Positions 4,940 to 5,598 of a stretch of 5,598 nt of DNA are shown here, piece after piece (positions within the stretch are counted from its first letter, which is position 1; each line of letters starts with the position of its first letter). The stretch covers positions 1 to 5,598 of the forward strand of contig VBKY01000726.1 of assembly GCA_005879255.1 (NCBI GenBank), written 5' to 3'. Origin of the DNA: Deltaproteobacteria bacterium. GTDB lineage: Bacteria; Desulfobacterota_B; Binatia; UBA9968. The position numbers and the translations under genes are program-made. The notes under the pieces are model-generated. The model was not told where the DNA came from, did not search any database, and worked only from the letters and a program-made list of their open reading frames with translations.

Positions 4940-5598
4940 TCATGGCACCGAGTGTACGGTGGTCGTAGTAATGGCTTTGCTACGGCGAGCCGTCTCTTGA
5001 TGGCGAGTCTTTAGTGAGTCCAGGTCTGGAAGGACTTCACTTGTTGTGACGTGCTGGGACTCGGTCGCAATCCGCAGAACTGCGCTAAGGGGAACTGGTT
5101 GAGGGAAACTGTCCGCGAATACCCGCGCAACGAATTTCACGCTCACATCGCCCGTCGCCCGGATGAACAGTTGTGGCCGTATGAAGCGAACTCTCTTGGG
5201 CTGAAGCGCGTCCCATTCAAAGCTAAGTCGCCATCCTTCTTCGTCTTTCCGGAGTCCTTCTTTCCAAGGGTTCTGCTGCGGCTCAGTGTCGGACTCCACA
5301 TCATCCAACCAAAGCGTCGAGAGCGACCAGAACGAGCTCCTGTCGGGCGGCGAGTCGAACACCTCCACACTGTCATGTGATGCGTGAATGGTCATGTCGA
5401 CATAGAGGTTCCGAATACCTTGCGAGCCTACGTTGCTTATCCCCAACAGGATGGGCAATGTCGCCGCTCGCTTAATTCGTCGTTCTATCTGACTCGTGAG
5501 GAATTCCTTAACCTCCGCCGTTTCCCGAGCCAGCGTTTGGTCTAAATCGGAGATTCCCAGAAGTTTCACTGAACGGTCAATCGTCGTCCCGGCCAACC
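4940..5598 (-). CDS. Hypothetical protein, C-terminal part only (5' end beyond window)
   Basis: An open frame of 218 residues enters from the right edge and ends with TGA at 4940-4942. The only start near the edge is a TTG at 5594-5596, with the frame still open, so I read that codon as internal Leu and the gene as truncated by the window. Visible parts, counted from that codon: a charged helix-like segment (about 20-45, ETAEVKEFL, IERRIKRA), a strand-rich domain starting LPILLGISNVGSQGIRNLYV (47-65), a region rich in Trp and acidic residues (90-125), then further strands (VRFIRPQLFIRA, VSVKFVARVFAD, SAVLRI) and a polar tail. The pattern of an 'x-I-x-N-x-G' strand followed later by a second strand block resembles beta-sandwich C-terminal domains in diverse hypothetical proteins; this is only an impression. 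No catalytic motif, signal peptide or membrane helix is seen. It is convergent with the bicupin gene across 115 bp, with no sign of functional linkage. Confidence 0.75.
   Translation of the reverse strand, partial: LAGTTIDRSVKLLGISDLDQTLARETAEVKEFLTSQIERRIKRAATLPILLGISNVGSQGIRNLYVDMTIHASHDSVEVFDSPPDRSSFWSLSTLWLDDVESDTEPQQNPWKEGLRKDEEGWRLSFEWDALQPKRVRFIRPQLFIRATGDVSVKFVARVFADSFPQPVPLSAVLRIATESQHVTTSEVLPDLDSLKTRHQETARRSKAITTTTVHSVP

Noticed and set aside
4830..5000. Short plus-strand ORF of 56 codons (ATG 4830, TGA 4998-5000) starting just after the bicupin stop.
   Set aside because: It lacks a well-placed ribosome binding site, shows no recognisable motif and runs into the end of the convergent gene, so it is probably chance.

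Overview
The window looks like chromosomal DNA from a moderately GC-rich, probably uncultured, soil or sediment bacterium. Gene content (molybdenum hydroxylase, PqqC/TenA-fold protein, gentisate-dioxygenase-type bicupin) and two kinds of non-coding palindromic repeat would suit a proteobacterium or one of the former deltaproteobacterial, Rokubacteria or NC10-like lineages. No rRNA, tRNA or marker gene is present, so this placement is only a guess.

Left part, minus strand (1-2830): two subunits of a xanthine dehydrogenase/CO dehydrogenase-family enzyme. The large molybdopterin subunit (548-2830) is read first and is followed, after a 106-bp gap, by the medium FAD subunit (441 down to the window edge, 3' end missing). 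The small [2Fe-2S] subunit is not in the window and may lie beyond position 1. The gap between the two genes holds a 58-bp palindromic element with three-way-junction symmetry (461-518). The large subunit carries unusual residues at two normally conserved active-site positions: Gln instead of the catalytic Glu, and Ser instead of the Gln near the metal.

Middle (2831-2934): a 104-bp divergent intergenic region with a TTGACA box, probably driving the rightward genes.

Right part, plus strand (2935-4824): a PqqC/TenA-like helical protein with candidate diiron ligands, then a gentisate 1,2-dioxygenase-like bicupin with a strong ribosome binding site. The 141-bp gap between them holds an array of GTTCCA/TGGAAC units at about 9-bp spacing, arranged as two facing arms that could form a long hairpin.

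Right edge (4940-5598): the C-terminal part of an unrecognised protein on the minus strand, convergent with the bicupin gene and probably unrelated to it.

Together the first four genes could form a small catabolic cassette for an aromatic or heteroaromatic compound: Mo-dependent hydroxylation followed by oxidative ring opening, with a non-heme iron oxidase-like protein of unknown step. This is inferred from families and neighbourhood; the sequence does not identify a substrate. I saw no CRISPR array, transposase, phage gene, toxin-antitoxin pair or structured RNA gene.
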